Part shown: positions 1 to 5,936 of the stretch, one piece after another | Position numbering within the stretch: the stretch's first letter is position 1 | Layout of the letters: each line of letters starts with the position of its first letter | Assembly: GCA_948687865.1 (NCBI GenBank) | Contig: CAPQQE010000054.1 | Coordinates: 2,003 to 8,464 of the forward strand | Reading direction: 5' to 3' | Source of the DNA: an uncultured Bacilli bacterium | GTDB lineage: Bacteria > Bacillota_I > Bacilli_A > RF39 > UBA660 | Length of the DNA stretch: 6,462 nucleotides | Program-made: the position numbers and the translations under genes | The notes under the pieces: generated by a model | Told to the model about the DNA's origin: nothing | The model's input: only the letters and a program-made list of their open reading frames with translations | Database searches by the model: none

Positions 1-113
1 GTTCCTTCAATTACTTGTTTTGATTTGTAATCATATAAAGCTTCACCATTATTATCTATAACTATATATCCACTTTCTATAATACTTATTTTTCCTTTAA
101 TATATTCGAACAT
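1..113 (-). CDS. N-terminal fragment of a possible Holliday junction helicase subunit RuvA
   Basis: The first 37 codons of a gene start at the ATG at 113 and run off the left edge. An AGGAG ribosome binding site lies about 10 nt upstream, and an extended -10 promoter lies 21-29 nt upstream. The opening residues MFEYIKGKISIIESGYIVID resemble the first beta-barrel of RuvA, the protein that binds four-way DNA junctions and loads RuvB (typical form: M-x-E-[FY]-[IV]-K-G ... YIV[IV]-[ED]-x-[NG]-G). The next residues, NGEALYDYKSKQVIEGT, do not continue with the usual G-[IV]-G-Y-x-[IV]. The assignment is therefore tentative: either a diverged RuvA or another small beta-barrel protein. The start and the reading frame are secure; the function is not. 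Confidence 0.45.
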   Translation of the reverse strand, partial: MFEYIKGKISIIESGYIVIDNNGEALYDYKSKQVIEG

Positions 114-133
114 ATGTTATCACTCCTAATATA

Positions 134-142
134 ATTATATCA
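134..142 (-). promoter_or_regulatory. Extended -10 promoter for the left-edge gene
   Basis: On the minus strand this reads TGATATAAT, a perfect -10 hexamer with the TGn extension. It sits 20-odd bases upstream of the ATG at 113, after the terminator of the preceding gene. The position 17 nt upstream reads TTTATT, a weak -35, as is usual where an extended -10 carries recognition. The same nine bases recur in front of the DUF488 gene. Confidence 0.55.
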
Positions 143-144
143 TG

Positions 145-197
145 CATAAAAGAAAAAATAAATATTATAGTAAATATTTTTAACTATAATATTTATT
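145..197 (-). terminator. AT-only intrinsic terminator after the DUF488 gene
   Basis: A perfect 15-bp inverted repeat (arms 157-171 and 183-197) encloses an 11-nt loop. On the minus strand it is followed by TTTTCTTTT, the layout of a Rho-independent terminator. The stem has only one G-C pair, so it is weak for a terminator, but its length and the U-tract compensate. The stop codon of the DUF488 gene (195-193) lies inside the first arm. Transcription of the left-edge gene then restarts from its own promoter. Confidence 0.65.
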
Positions 198-882
198 GAT
201 TATTTGTTAAATTTAATGATTTTTCTTTATTATATCTATCTTCAGCTTCATCAGCATCACATCTTAAAAAGCATGCTCGTTGCATTAATCTCTCATATGC
301 GCTTACTTTTTGCCCAGTATGTTCATCAATATAATATGCTGAATCACCATATATATCTCTTAATCTTTTTGATTCTTCCTCCAATTGGTCCCCTTTTTTA
401 AATAAGTATAATGCTCTTAGAGAATTAAATCCTCTCATGTTGAGATTTTTTTTCATTATCTCTTCTAAATACTTTTTAATATAATCTGGTTTTTCTACCT
501 CTTCTAAATCATAATCATTAGCTTTTACTTCTCTAACTTTTATATCTAGTAATAATTCTAACCACGCTGCTACTATATGTCTATGACAAAATTCCATATT
601 ATCTTCATAACATAAAAATACTGAATCACCATAGTATTTATAAATATCATATGGATCTAATTTTGATAATACCTGTTTATAATATTGCTCTATATAATAT
701 TTATTATTTTCTTCTTCACTTATAACCCCAATATTTTTATGCCATACTTTAAAGAAAGATAATTTTGGGGCTAATTCCCTAATATATTCACCCTTATAGT
801 TAGCACTTTTACCTTTATCACCAGATATAGAATATGTTGTATATTTATCTGATCTAAAATTTTTATAACTACTTGTAATCAT
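193..882 (-). CDS. DUF488-family protein with a C-terminal extension
   Basis: This 229-residue soluble protein has no signal peptide or membrane segment. The N-terminal 110 residues fit DUF488: an opening MITSSYKNFR strand, a substrate-pocket region around LAPKLSFFKVWHK (38-49), KLDPYDIYKYYGDSVFLCYE (74-93), and the signature EFCHRHIVAAWLE (97-109) with Cys99, His100, Arg101 and His102. Members of this family are mostly uncharacterised, so no reaction is assigned. Residues from about 115 to the end are mostly charged and helical (DYDLEEVEKPDYIKKYLEE; ERLMQRACFLRCDADEAEDR) and extend past the core domain. The start at 882 has a GGGAGG Shine-Dalgarno about 10 nt upstream, and a TGATATAAT promoter lies in the gap to mltG. 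It is probably transcribed alone and ends at the hairpin that overlaps its stop codon. Confidence 0.8.
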   Translation of the reverse strand: MITSSYKNFRSDKYTTYSISGDKGKSANYKGEYIRELAPKLSFFKVWHKNIGVISEEENNKYYIEQYYKQVLSKLDPYDIYKYYGDSVFLCYEDNMEFCHRHIVAAWLELLLDIKVREVKANDYDLEEVEKPDYIKKYLEEIMKKNLNMRGFNSLRALYLFKKGDQLEEESKRLRDIYGDSAYYIDEHTGQKVSAYERLMQRACFLRCDADEAEDRYNKEKSLNLTNNQ

Positions 883-910
883 TTATAACAAACCTCCCAT
901 TTATATTCAA

Positions 911-919
911 ATTATATCA
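911..919 (-). promoter_or_regulatory. Extended -10 promoter of the DUF488 gene
   Basis: The minus strand reads TGATATAAT, identical to the element at 134-142. It lies between the mltG stop (930-928) and the ATG at 882. There is no recognisable -35 at 17 nt spacing, where the sequence belongs to the end of mltG. This suggests the DUF488 gene is expressed independently of the alaS operon, although no terminator is visible after mltG, so read-through is also possible. Confidence 0.5.
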
Positions 920-927
920 TATTTATT

Positions 928-2013
928 TTAATATTCATACCATAATCCACTACTTTTTAATTCTTGAATTTTTCTATTATGCTCTGCATCTGATTTTGTA
1001 AAGTATACTTTCATATTTTTATCAGCAACAAAATATAAATAATCATTAGGCATATAATTAATAGATGCTAATATAGATTCTTTACTTGGATTACAAATAG
1101 GTCCAACTGGCAACTTACCTGCATTAGCAGCCGATCTTGTATTATATGGATTACTACTATTTATCTCAGACATATATAAATCTCTTTCTCCAAGTTCTAT
1201 TTTAGATGCATAATATGTGGTAACATCACTTCCAAGAGCCATATTATTATTCAATCTATTTATAAATACTCCAGCAATATTTTTTCTATCATCTAAAGAA
1301 ACACCTTCACTTTCTACCATAGATGCGAGTGTTATAATTTGATGAATATTCATATTAGAACTTTCAATTACACTTTTATATTCTGTTAGTATTTTATCTG
1401 TTTGATCTAGTAATTTAGTAAATATATCTTTAACACTTGCATTTATTTCAAAATTATATGTGTCAGGTGCTAAATATCCTTCTAGAGGATAATATATATT
1501 TTCATTTAAAATTCCTTGATCTAAAAACCAATATTTAGTGATTAATGAATTTATATATTCTTTGTTTGAAAGTAGTTCAAATACTTCTTCATATGTACTT
1601 GTTGTTTGTTCATCTATAATTTTAGCAATAGTTCTCATTGTTTTACCTTCCTTAAAGGTAATTGTTATCTCTTTATTTTTAATATTGCTTCCTTTTACTA
1701 GTATATCTGTAATTTCTTTTAATGACATATTCTTATCAAGTATATAATTTCCAGCTTTTATATCATTTATTTTGTTTAACTTAACATACACTAAAAAGAA
1801 ATAATAACTTCTAATCAAATCTTCATCTTTCAATGTATTAGTTACATCTTTAATTGTAGAACCTTCCTTTATTTCAAAAGTTACTTTGTCACTTTTTCTA
1901 GATACTGGTGTTGTATTTATATAACAAAATAAACAAGATGTTACTACAGTTATAATTATAATAATAGTTAATATAAATAATTTACTTTTTTTCTTTCTAT
2001 TCTTCTTTTTCAT
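928..2013 (-). CDS. mltG: Endolytic murein transglycosylase MltG
   Basis: This 361-residue protein of the YceG/MltG family cleaves nascent peptidoglycan strands at the outer face of the membrane and is thought to set glycan chain length. A basic N-terminus (KKKNRKKKSK) precedes one membrane anchor (residues 12-32). A LysM-like domain follows (about 42-105, including FEIKEGSTIKDVTNTLKDED), then the catalytic YceG fold. The catalytic glutamate is most likely Glu234 in LASMVESEG. Other conserved blocks are YPLEGYLAPDTYNF (175-188), NIAGVFINRLNNNMALGSDVT, YNTR, GKLPVGPICNPS, and YLYFVADKNMKVYFTKSDAEHN near the end. Length is normal. The ATG at 2013 lies inside the end of alaS (17-nt overlap) and has an AGAGGG ribosome binding site, so it is probably translationally coupled to alaS. 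The order alaS then mltG is familiar from Bacilli. Confidence 0.93.
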   Translation of the reverse strand: MKKKNRKKKSKLFILTIIIIITVVTSCLFCYINTTPVSRKSDKVTFEIKEGSTIKDVTNTLKDEDLIRSYYFFLVYVKLNKINDIKAGNYILDKNMSLKEITDILVKGSNIKNKEITITFKEGKTMRTIAKIIDEQTTSTYEEVFELLSNKEYINSLITKYWFLDQGILNENIYYPLEGYLAPDTYNFEINASVKDIFTKLLDQTDKILTEYKSVIESSNMNIHQIITLASMVESEGVSLDDRKNIAGVFINRLNNNMALGSDVTTYYASKIELGERDLYMSEINSSNPYNTRSAANAGKLPVGPICNPSKESILASINYMPNDYLYFVADKNMKVYFTKSDAEHNRKIQELKSSGLWYEY

Positions 2014-3772
2014 TTTTACCCTCTACTTCTAATATTGCTTTAATTCTTCTTACACCTGATGAACTTGCTTCTTCTTTTTTTATTTTGAAATGCCCAAGTT
2101 CACTAGTATTATTTACATGTGGTCCTCCACATAATTCTTTAGAAATATCTCCTATTGAATATACTGTTACCATATCAGGATACTTATCAATAAACATACA
2201 TTCAGCACCTGATTTAATTGCGTCATCTTTACTCATTTCTTCTTTTGTTACATCTAATTTCTCACTTATCCATTTATTAACTAAGTCTTCTACATCTTTT
2301 TTTTCAACATCTGTAAGTTTATGGTCACAAGAAAAATCAAATCTCATTCTCTCTTCAGTTATATTACTTCCTTTTTGATGAACATCTTTATTTATTACTA
2401 TTTTTAATGCTGCATTAAGTAAATGTGTTGCAGTATGATATTTAGTTTCCATTTCACTATTTCCTGATAGTCCACCTTTAAATTTACCTTTTGACGCTGT
2501 TCTTGATAACTCTTGATGTGCTTTAAATTTTTCTTTAAAACCATCTGTATCTACTGTAATACCTTTTTCAAGAGCAAGTTCTTCAGTAAGTTCTATTGGA
2601 AAACCATATGTATCATATAATTTAAATGCAACATCTTTATCTAATTTATTATCAGTTATACTTTTAATTACTTTATCAAATTCTCTTAAACCTTTTTCAA
2701 GAGTTCTATTAAATTTTATTTTTTCATTTTTTAATACTTCAATAACTACATTCCTATTTTCATCTAATTCTTTATAATATTTACTAAATTTATTAATTAT
2801 TAGAAGTGCTATTTCTTCTTCAAAATTACTATTTATATCTATTTGAAGTTTTTTAGCATGTCTTATTGCTCTTCTTATTAGTCTTCTTAGTATATATCCT
2901 TGATCAGTATTACTTGGTTTAATTCCTGAATAATCAGCCGCTATGAATACTGCTGCTTTTATGTGATCTGCTATTATTCTCATGCTTTTTTCATTACCTA
3001 TATATGGCTTATTTGCAATTTCTTCTATTTTTGAAATAATGTCTTTCCATAAACTGGATAAATAATTATCATTTACATCTTCTAATACCGCAGTTATTCT
3101 CTCAAGCCCCATACCTGTATCAACATTCTTTTTTGGAAGTTCTACAAGAGTTCCATCCTCTTTTCTTTCATATTGCATAAATACATTATTCCATATTTCT
3201 ACCCATCTGTCATCTTCAGGGTCGAATACTTCTGGAATATCATCATTACTTCTAAAGTAAAATATCTCTGTATCAGTTCCACATGGTCCTGTTTCTCCTG
3301 CACTCCAAAAATTATCTTCGTTTGTTTTTGCTAGTTTTTCTTTTTTTATACCATGACTCATCCAGTAGTTTATACTTTCTTCATCTTCTTTTAATATATC
3401 ATTACCAGAGAAAACAGTAACCGCTAATCTTTCTATTGGTATGTTTAAAACTTTAGTTAAAAATTCAAAACTATAATCTATCGATTCTTTTTTAAAATAA
3501 TCACCTAAACTCCAGTTTCCAAGCATTTCAAAAAAAGTGTGATGAGTTTTATCTCCAACTTCATCTAAGTCGTTTGTTCTAATGCATTTTTGATAATCAC
3601 AAAGCCTAGTTCCATACGGATGAGACTGTCCCATTAAATAAGGAATGAGAGGCTGCATACCTGCGGTATTAAAAAGTACTGACGGATCATTTTCAGGTAC
3701 AACAGGAGCACTAGGTATTTGTTTATGATTTTTATTTATAAAAAATTTTATATATTCTTCTCTTATGTTCAT
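1997..3772 (-). CDS. alaS: Alanyl-tRNA synthetase, minimal form without beta-barrel and C-Ala domains
   Basis: Class II synthetase that charges tRNA-Ala and, through its editing domain, clears Ser/Gly-tRNA-Ala. Visible parts are motif 1 with SVLFNTAGMQPLIPYLMG (31-48), motif 2 with FFEMLGNWSLGDYFK (80-94), motif 3 GMGLERI (220-226), and the tRNA-recognition helices near LRRLIRRAIRHAKKL. After DTYGFPIELTEE and KFKAHQELSRTASKGKFKGGL, the protein goes straight to the editing domain: zinc site HTATH (446-450) plus CGGPH (548-552, usually CGGTH). It stops after SSGVRRIKAILE. At 591 residues it is much shorter than the roughly 870-880 of most bacteria. The beta-barrel segment before the HxxxH and the whole C-Ala/coiled-coil region are absent. 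The end is clean and in frame with mltG overlapping it, so this looks like a natural short form, such as those I recall in Patescibacteria. AAGGAG lies upstream of the ATG and overlaps the end of cmk. The upstream T-box has an alanine specifier. Confidence 0.95.
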   Translation of the reverse strand: MNIREEYIKFFINKNHKQIPSAPVVPENDPSVLFNTAGMQPLIPYLMGQSHPYGTRLCDYQKCIRTNDLDEVGDKTHHTFFEMLGNWSLGDYFKKESIDYSFEFLTKVLNIPIERLAVTVFSGNDILKEDEESINYWMSHGIKKEKLAKTNEDNFWSAGETGPCGTDTEIFYFRSNDDIPEVFDPEDDRWVEIWNNVFMQYERKEDGTLVELPKKNVDTGMGLERITAVLEDVNDNYLSSLWKDIISKIEEIANKPYIGNEKSMRIIADHIKAAVFIAADYSGIKPSNTDQGYILRRLIRRAIRHAKKLQIDINSNFEEEIALLIINKFSKYYKELDENRNVVIEVLKNEKIKFNRTLEKGLREFDKVIKSITDNKLDKDVAFKLYDTYGFPIELTEELALEKGITVDTDGFKEKFKAHQELSRTASKGKFKGGLSGNSEMETKYHTATHLLNAALKIVINKDVHQKGSNITEERMRFDFSCDHKLTDVEKKDVEDLVNKWISEKLDVTKEEMSKDDAIKSGAECMFIDKYPDMVTVYSIGDISKELCGGPHVNNTSELGHFKIKKEEASSSGVRRIKAILEVEGKNEKEE

Positions 3773-3784
3773 AATATTCTCCTT

Positions 3785-4461
3785 TTATAGCTTCTTAATA
3801 TCCCTTTGTTCGTCTAACATCTTCATTGACTTTATCATAATATCTACAACTTCATTTGCACTAATATTTGTTGTATTAATATGTACTTGATCATCACACC
3901 ATTTAAGTGCTCCTACTTCTTTATTCATATCATTAAAATCTCTTTCTAATATATTTTTATACACTTCCTCAAAATCAATTATAATTCCTTTTTCTCTATT
4001 TTCTTTATCTCTTCTTTTTGCTCTTTCAAGAACATCTGCATCAATATAAAATTTATAATCTGCATTTGGGAATACAACTGTAGTTCTCTTCCTTCCATAA
4101 CTACATCATTATCTCCGGCCATTTTTCTTTGTAATTCCACCATATATTCTCTAACCTTTACATTACTAGATACTTGTGAAACTATATCTGTTACTTCTTT
4201 ACTTCTAATTTCATCTGTTACATCATTTCCATCTAAATATACTTTAGCATCTTTTGTAAATACTATATCTATATTAGATGCGATTTTCTCAATTTTTTCC
4301 TTTTCCTCTAGTTTTATACCATTTTGGATCATTTTTAAAGCTACACATCTATATGTTGCCCCTGTATCAATATAAACATAACCTAGTTTTTCTGAGATTA
4401 GTTTAGCAACGGTTCCCTTTCCACTTACTGCAGGTCCATCAATGGCAATTACTTTATTCAT
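3785..4461 (-). pseudogene. cmk: Cytidylate kinase, frameshifted by an apparent 7-nt deletion
   Basis: CMP/dCMP kinase of pyrimidine nucleotide synthesis. Reading from the ATG at 4461 (AAAGGAGGG ribosome binding site) gives MNKVIAIDGPAVSGKGTVAK with its P-loop, then YVYIDTGATYRCVALK, and runs to VVMEGR (AGA at 4089-4087). There the frame is lost. In a second frame, from 4084 to the TAA at 3787-3785, the rest of the protein is intact: TTVVFPNADYKFYIDADVLE, RAKRRDKENREKG (the LID arginines), LERDFNDMNKE, and a normal C-terminus ending DEQRDIKKL. Only the D-I-G of the conserved GRDIGT is missing. Restoring 7 nt would give 227 residues, the usual length. The first frame alone would end with an unrelated tail at 3979. 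An in-frame ATG at 4515 lies inside the T-box and is not the start. The stop codon abuts the alaS Shine-Dalgarno. Because cmk is normally important for growth and the rest is undecayed, this is either a very recent mutation or an assembly error. Confidence 0.9.
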
Positions 4462-4475
4462 ATTCCCTCCTTTAT

Positions 4476-4528
4476 AAAAACAAAAGAATAGTACATATAA
4501 GGAGTGCATAAGCACGGTACCATCCTTT
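4476..4528 (-). terminator. T-box attenuator: terminator competing with the antiterminator
   Basis: On the minus strand AAAGGATGGTAC (4528-4517) can pair along all 12 positions, with two G-U wobbles, with GTACTATTCTTT (4494-4483). A GTGC/GCAC hairpin sits inside, and TTTTGTTTTT follows (4485-4476). This is an intrinsic terminator made from the T-box sequence itself. The alternative antiterminator pairs AAGGA (4527-4523) with TCCTT (4503-4499), leaves the seven-base bulge TGGTACC (4522-4516), and stacks on GTGC/GCAC with a four-base loop. That is the standard T-box layout. It lies just before cmk. Confidence 0.8.
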
Positions 4529-4680
4529 ATTTAACTTAATTTTAATAACGGTTTTTCTCCGGCATAAAAGCAACTTCAAGTAACAGCATTTCATTAATCA
4601 AAAATATTAGTTTTCACCAAATACTAACTCTCTATAATTTTTAAATTAACTACTTTTTACTCTCAACAGTCTTTAATTTA
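4476..4680 (-). promoter_or_regulatory. T-box riboswitch, alanine specifier, upstream of cmk-alaS-mltG
   Basis: A tRNA-sensing leader on the minus strand. The T-box core AGGATGGTACCGTGC (4526-4512) is close to the consensus AGGGTGGNACCGCG. Its UGGU (4522-4519) would pair with the ACCA end of tRNA-Ala, whose discriminator is A. Upstream is a small stem CGG/CCG (4561-4559 with 4551-4549) followed by the typical CCGTTAT. Stem I contains AGAGAG (4633-4628) and GGTGAAA in its distal part, and a long AT helix (4649-4637 with 4605-4594). The specifier loop carries AGTA on the 5' side (4654-4651) and GAA on the 3' side (4592-4590), closed by GTAA/TTAC (4660-4657 with 4583-4580). The best specifier is GCU (4587-4585), followed by the expected purine. 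Uncharged tRNA-Ala would allow read-through into cmk-alaS-mltG. The 5' arm of Stem I overlaps the end of the permease gene. Confidence 0.88.
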
Positions 4681-5786
4681 TCAAAATTGAATATTTTATA
4701 TCTCTTATCAATAAATAAAATAATTCTTTTTATGATTGCTATAACAGGTACTGTTATACACATTCCAATTATACCAAAAAAATATTCAAATATCAATAAG
4801 CTAATTAGTATAGTTACGGGATGAAGTTTCATTGTTTTTCCCATTATTATAGGTTGAAATATAAAATTATCAAGTATTTGAATTACTAAAATTGATATTA
4901 AAATAAATATACCAGTATGTGAATTTTGTGTAAAGGCGATAATTACTGTTGGTATTCCACCTATTATAGGACCTATATATGGAATTATATTTGTAAAAGA
5001 AATAAATAATGCAAAAAATATAGGAGCTTTCAATTTAAATATAGAAAACAGTATTAATGATATTATAAATACTAATATAGTTAATAGTAATGTCCCCTTT
5101 ATAAATTTAAATAAATCTTCATTAATTTCTTTAACTAATTTTTTTAATTTTCTTCTATGTTTTTTTGGGAGTAATATGTATATATTATCTTTAAATTTAT
5201 CATAATCAAGTGATATATAAAAACCTATAAATAAAGATAATGCTAAACATGATATAAATGAAAATAAATTATTAAATATATTTAAACAATTTTTAGGAAA
5301 TTCTTTAGTTAATTTTTCTAAAATAAATTTTATTTCATTTTTAATATTTATTTTAAAATCACTTGTATTAGAAAATTTAGAAATGAAATTATTTACAAAT
5401 ATATTAATTTTATCTACTAATTCTGGAACAGATTTACTAATATCTTTAATTTGATTTATTAAATTTGGAAACAATAAATAACATAAAATGATAATAAGTA
5501 TTATTATACCTAAAAATAACAATAACGATGCATATAATCTTTTCATACCTTTATTTTCTAACTTTATAATAATTGGATTTAAAATATATGCTAATATTAT
5601 TCCAAAAAATAGTGGCGAAATTATTTTTAATATATTAAATACAGAATTTGTTATTTTTAATTCTCTATTTACTAATAATATCATATATATTAGAAGTATT
5701 AATATTATTATCAAAGCAAATTTTAATATTATTTTAAATAAATTTAATATGTTATTTACACTATTTTTATCTATATTATTATTCAT
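4650..5786 (-). CDS. AI-2E transporter-family membrane permease
   Basis: A 378-residue multi-pass inner-membrane protein of the AI-2E/PerM family (PF01594). Hydrophobic segments lie near residues 16-40, 50-72, 84-106, 170-192, 230-250, 255-288, 292-315 and 325-356. Between them is a hydrophilic, mostly extracytoplasmic stretch (about 110-165, IKDISKSVPELVDKINIFVNN) and the basic loop LLPKKHRRKLKKLVKEINED. Family signatures are SLFIGFYISLDYD (184-196), NIIPYIGPIIGGIPT (266-280), QILDNFIFQPIIMGK (303-317) and HPVTILISLLIFEYFFGIIG. Members export diverse solutes, including Na+(Li+)/H+ exchange in some Bacillus relatives; AI-2 transport should not be assumed. The start at 5786 has AAGGTGAT upstream. 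Base composition appears even more AT-rich than in alaS, as expected for a hydrophobic protein. A related gene (yrrI) precedes alaS in Bacillus. The last codons and the TAG stop (4652-4650) also form the 5' arm of the downstream T-box. Confidence 0.9.
   Translation of the reverse strand: MNNNIDKNSVNNILNLFKIILKFALIIILILLIYMILLVNRELKITNSVFNILKIISPLFFGIILAYILNPIIIKLENKGMKRLYASLLLFLGIIILIIILCYLLFPNLINQIKDISKSVPELVDKINIFVNNFISKFSNTSDFKINIKNEIKFILEKLTKEFPKNCLNIFNNLFSFISCLALSLFIGFYISLDYDKFKDNIYILLPKKHRRKLKKLVKEINEDLFKFIKGTLLLTILVFIISLILFSIFKLKAPIFFALFISFTNIIPYIGPIIGGIPTVIIAFTQNSHTGIFILISILVIQILDNFIFQPIIMGKTMKLHPVTILISLLIFEYFFGIIGMCITVPVIAIIKRIILFIDKRYKIFNFDKLKTVESKK
4695..4723 (-). promoter_or_regulatory. 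Candidate promoter for the T-box operon inside the permease gene
   Basis: On the minus strand TTATTT (4723-4718), a 17-nt spacer and TATAAA (4700-4695) would start a transcript near 4688, a few bases before the T-box Stem I. The matches are modest in a very AT-rich region. The leader could instead be transcribed from the permease promoter. Confidence 0.25.
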
Positions 5787-5824
5787 ATTATCACCTTAAG
5801 TTTATTTTCTACTTAAAATAAGTA

Positions 5825-5830
5825 ATTATA
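5825..5830 (-). promoter_or_regulatory. Candidate -10 box of the permease gene
   Basis: The minus strand carries a perfect TATAAT about 40 nt upstream of the ATG at 5786, preceded by TTTTTG. No convincing -35 is present at 16-18 nt. An alternative pair, TTGATA with TATCTA 18 nt away, lies further upstream. The region is so AT-rich that either may be chance. Confidence 0.35.
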
Positions 5831-5897
5831 CAAAAATTAGATATTGAAAAAGAAAAAGTTATATCAAAATTAAAAAAAAGAATTATAAAATAAAATA

Positions 5898-5906
5898 TGT
5901 TATAAT
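5898..5906 (+). promoter_or_regulatory. Extended -10 promoter of the rightmost gene
   Basis: TGTTATAAT on the plus strand is a perfect extended -10, 30 nt before the ATG at 5937. It implies a start near 5913 and a short leader of about 25 nt containing a strong GGGAGG ribosome binding site (5921-5926). The -35 position (AAGAAT) is poor. The divergent region 5787-5897 holds nothing else convincing beyond candidate promoters and A/T runs. Confidence 0.55.
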
Positions 5907-5936
5907 AGTAACTTGATGAGGGGAGGAAAAACTAAA

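Noticed and set aside
204..401. Plus-strand open frame opposite the DUF488 gene
   Set aside because: It is antisense to a well-supported gene, has no ribosome binding site and no recognisable protein; it is an artefact of AT-rich sequence.
1538..1747. Plus-strand open frame opposite mltG
   Set aside because: Antisense to conserved MltG sequence, with no ribosome binding site. The hydrophobic product reflects the complementary strand.
2085..2378. Plus-strand open frame opposite the alaS editing domain
   Set aside because: Antisense to the zinc-binding editing domain, with no start signals.
4462..4515. An upstream in-frame ATG at 4515 extending cmk by 18 residues
   Set aside because: The extension lies inside the T-box antiterminator/terminator, has no ribosome binding site, and encodes residues foreign to the family. 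The ATG at 4461 has AAAGGAGGG in front and begins MNKVIAIDGP as expected.
4585..4589. Specifier read as AUG (Met) or UGC (Cys) instead of GCU (Ala)
   Set aside because: Only GCU is followed by the conserved purine, closes correctly on the lower helix, and matches the downstream alaS and the UGGU pairing to tRNA-Ala.
5488..5799. Plus-strand open frame opposite the permease N-terminus
   Set aside because: Antisense to the membrane segments of the permease; low complexity and no ribosome binding site.
5795..5823. Inverted repeat around TTATTTT/AAAATAA between the divergent genes
   Set aside because: Only about 7 bp of A-T pairs, no U-tract, and upstream of both genes, so neither a terminator nor a convincing operator.
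5822..5894. Short lysine-rich open stretch on the plus strand ending in TAA at 5892-5894
   Set aside because: It reads like a gene tail (QKLDIEKEKVISKLKKRIIK) but has an upstream stop and no ATG, GTG or TTG start. A-rich DNA gives such strings by chance. A decayed gene remnant cannot be excluded.
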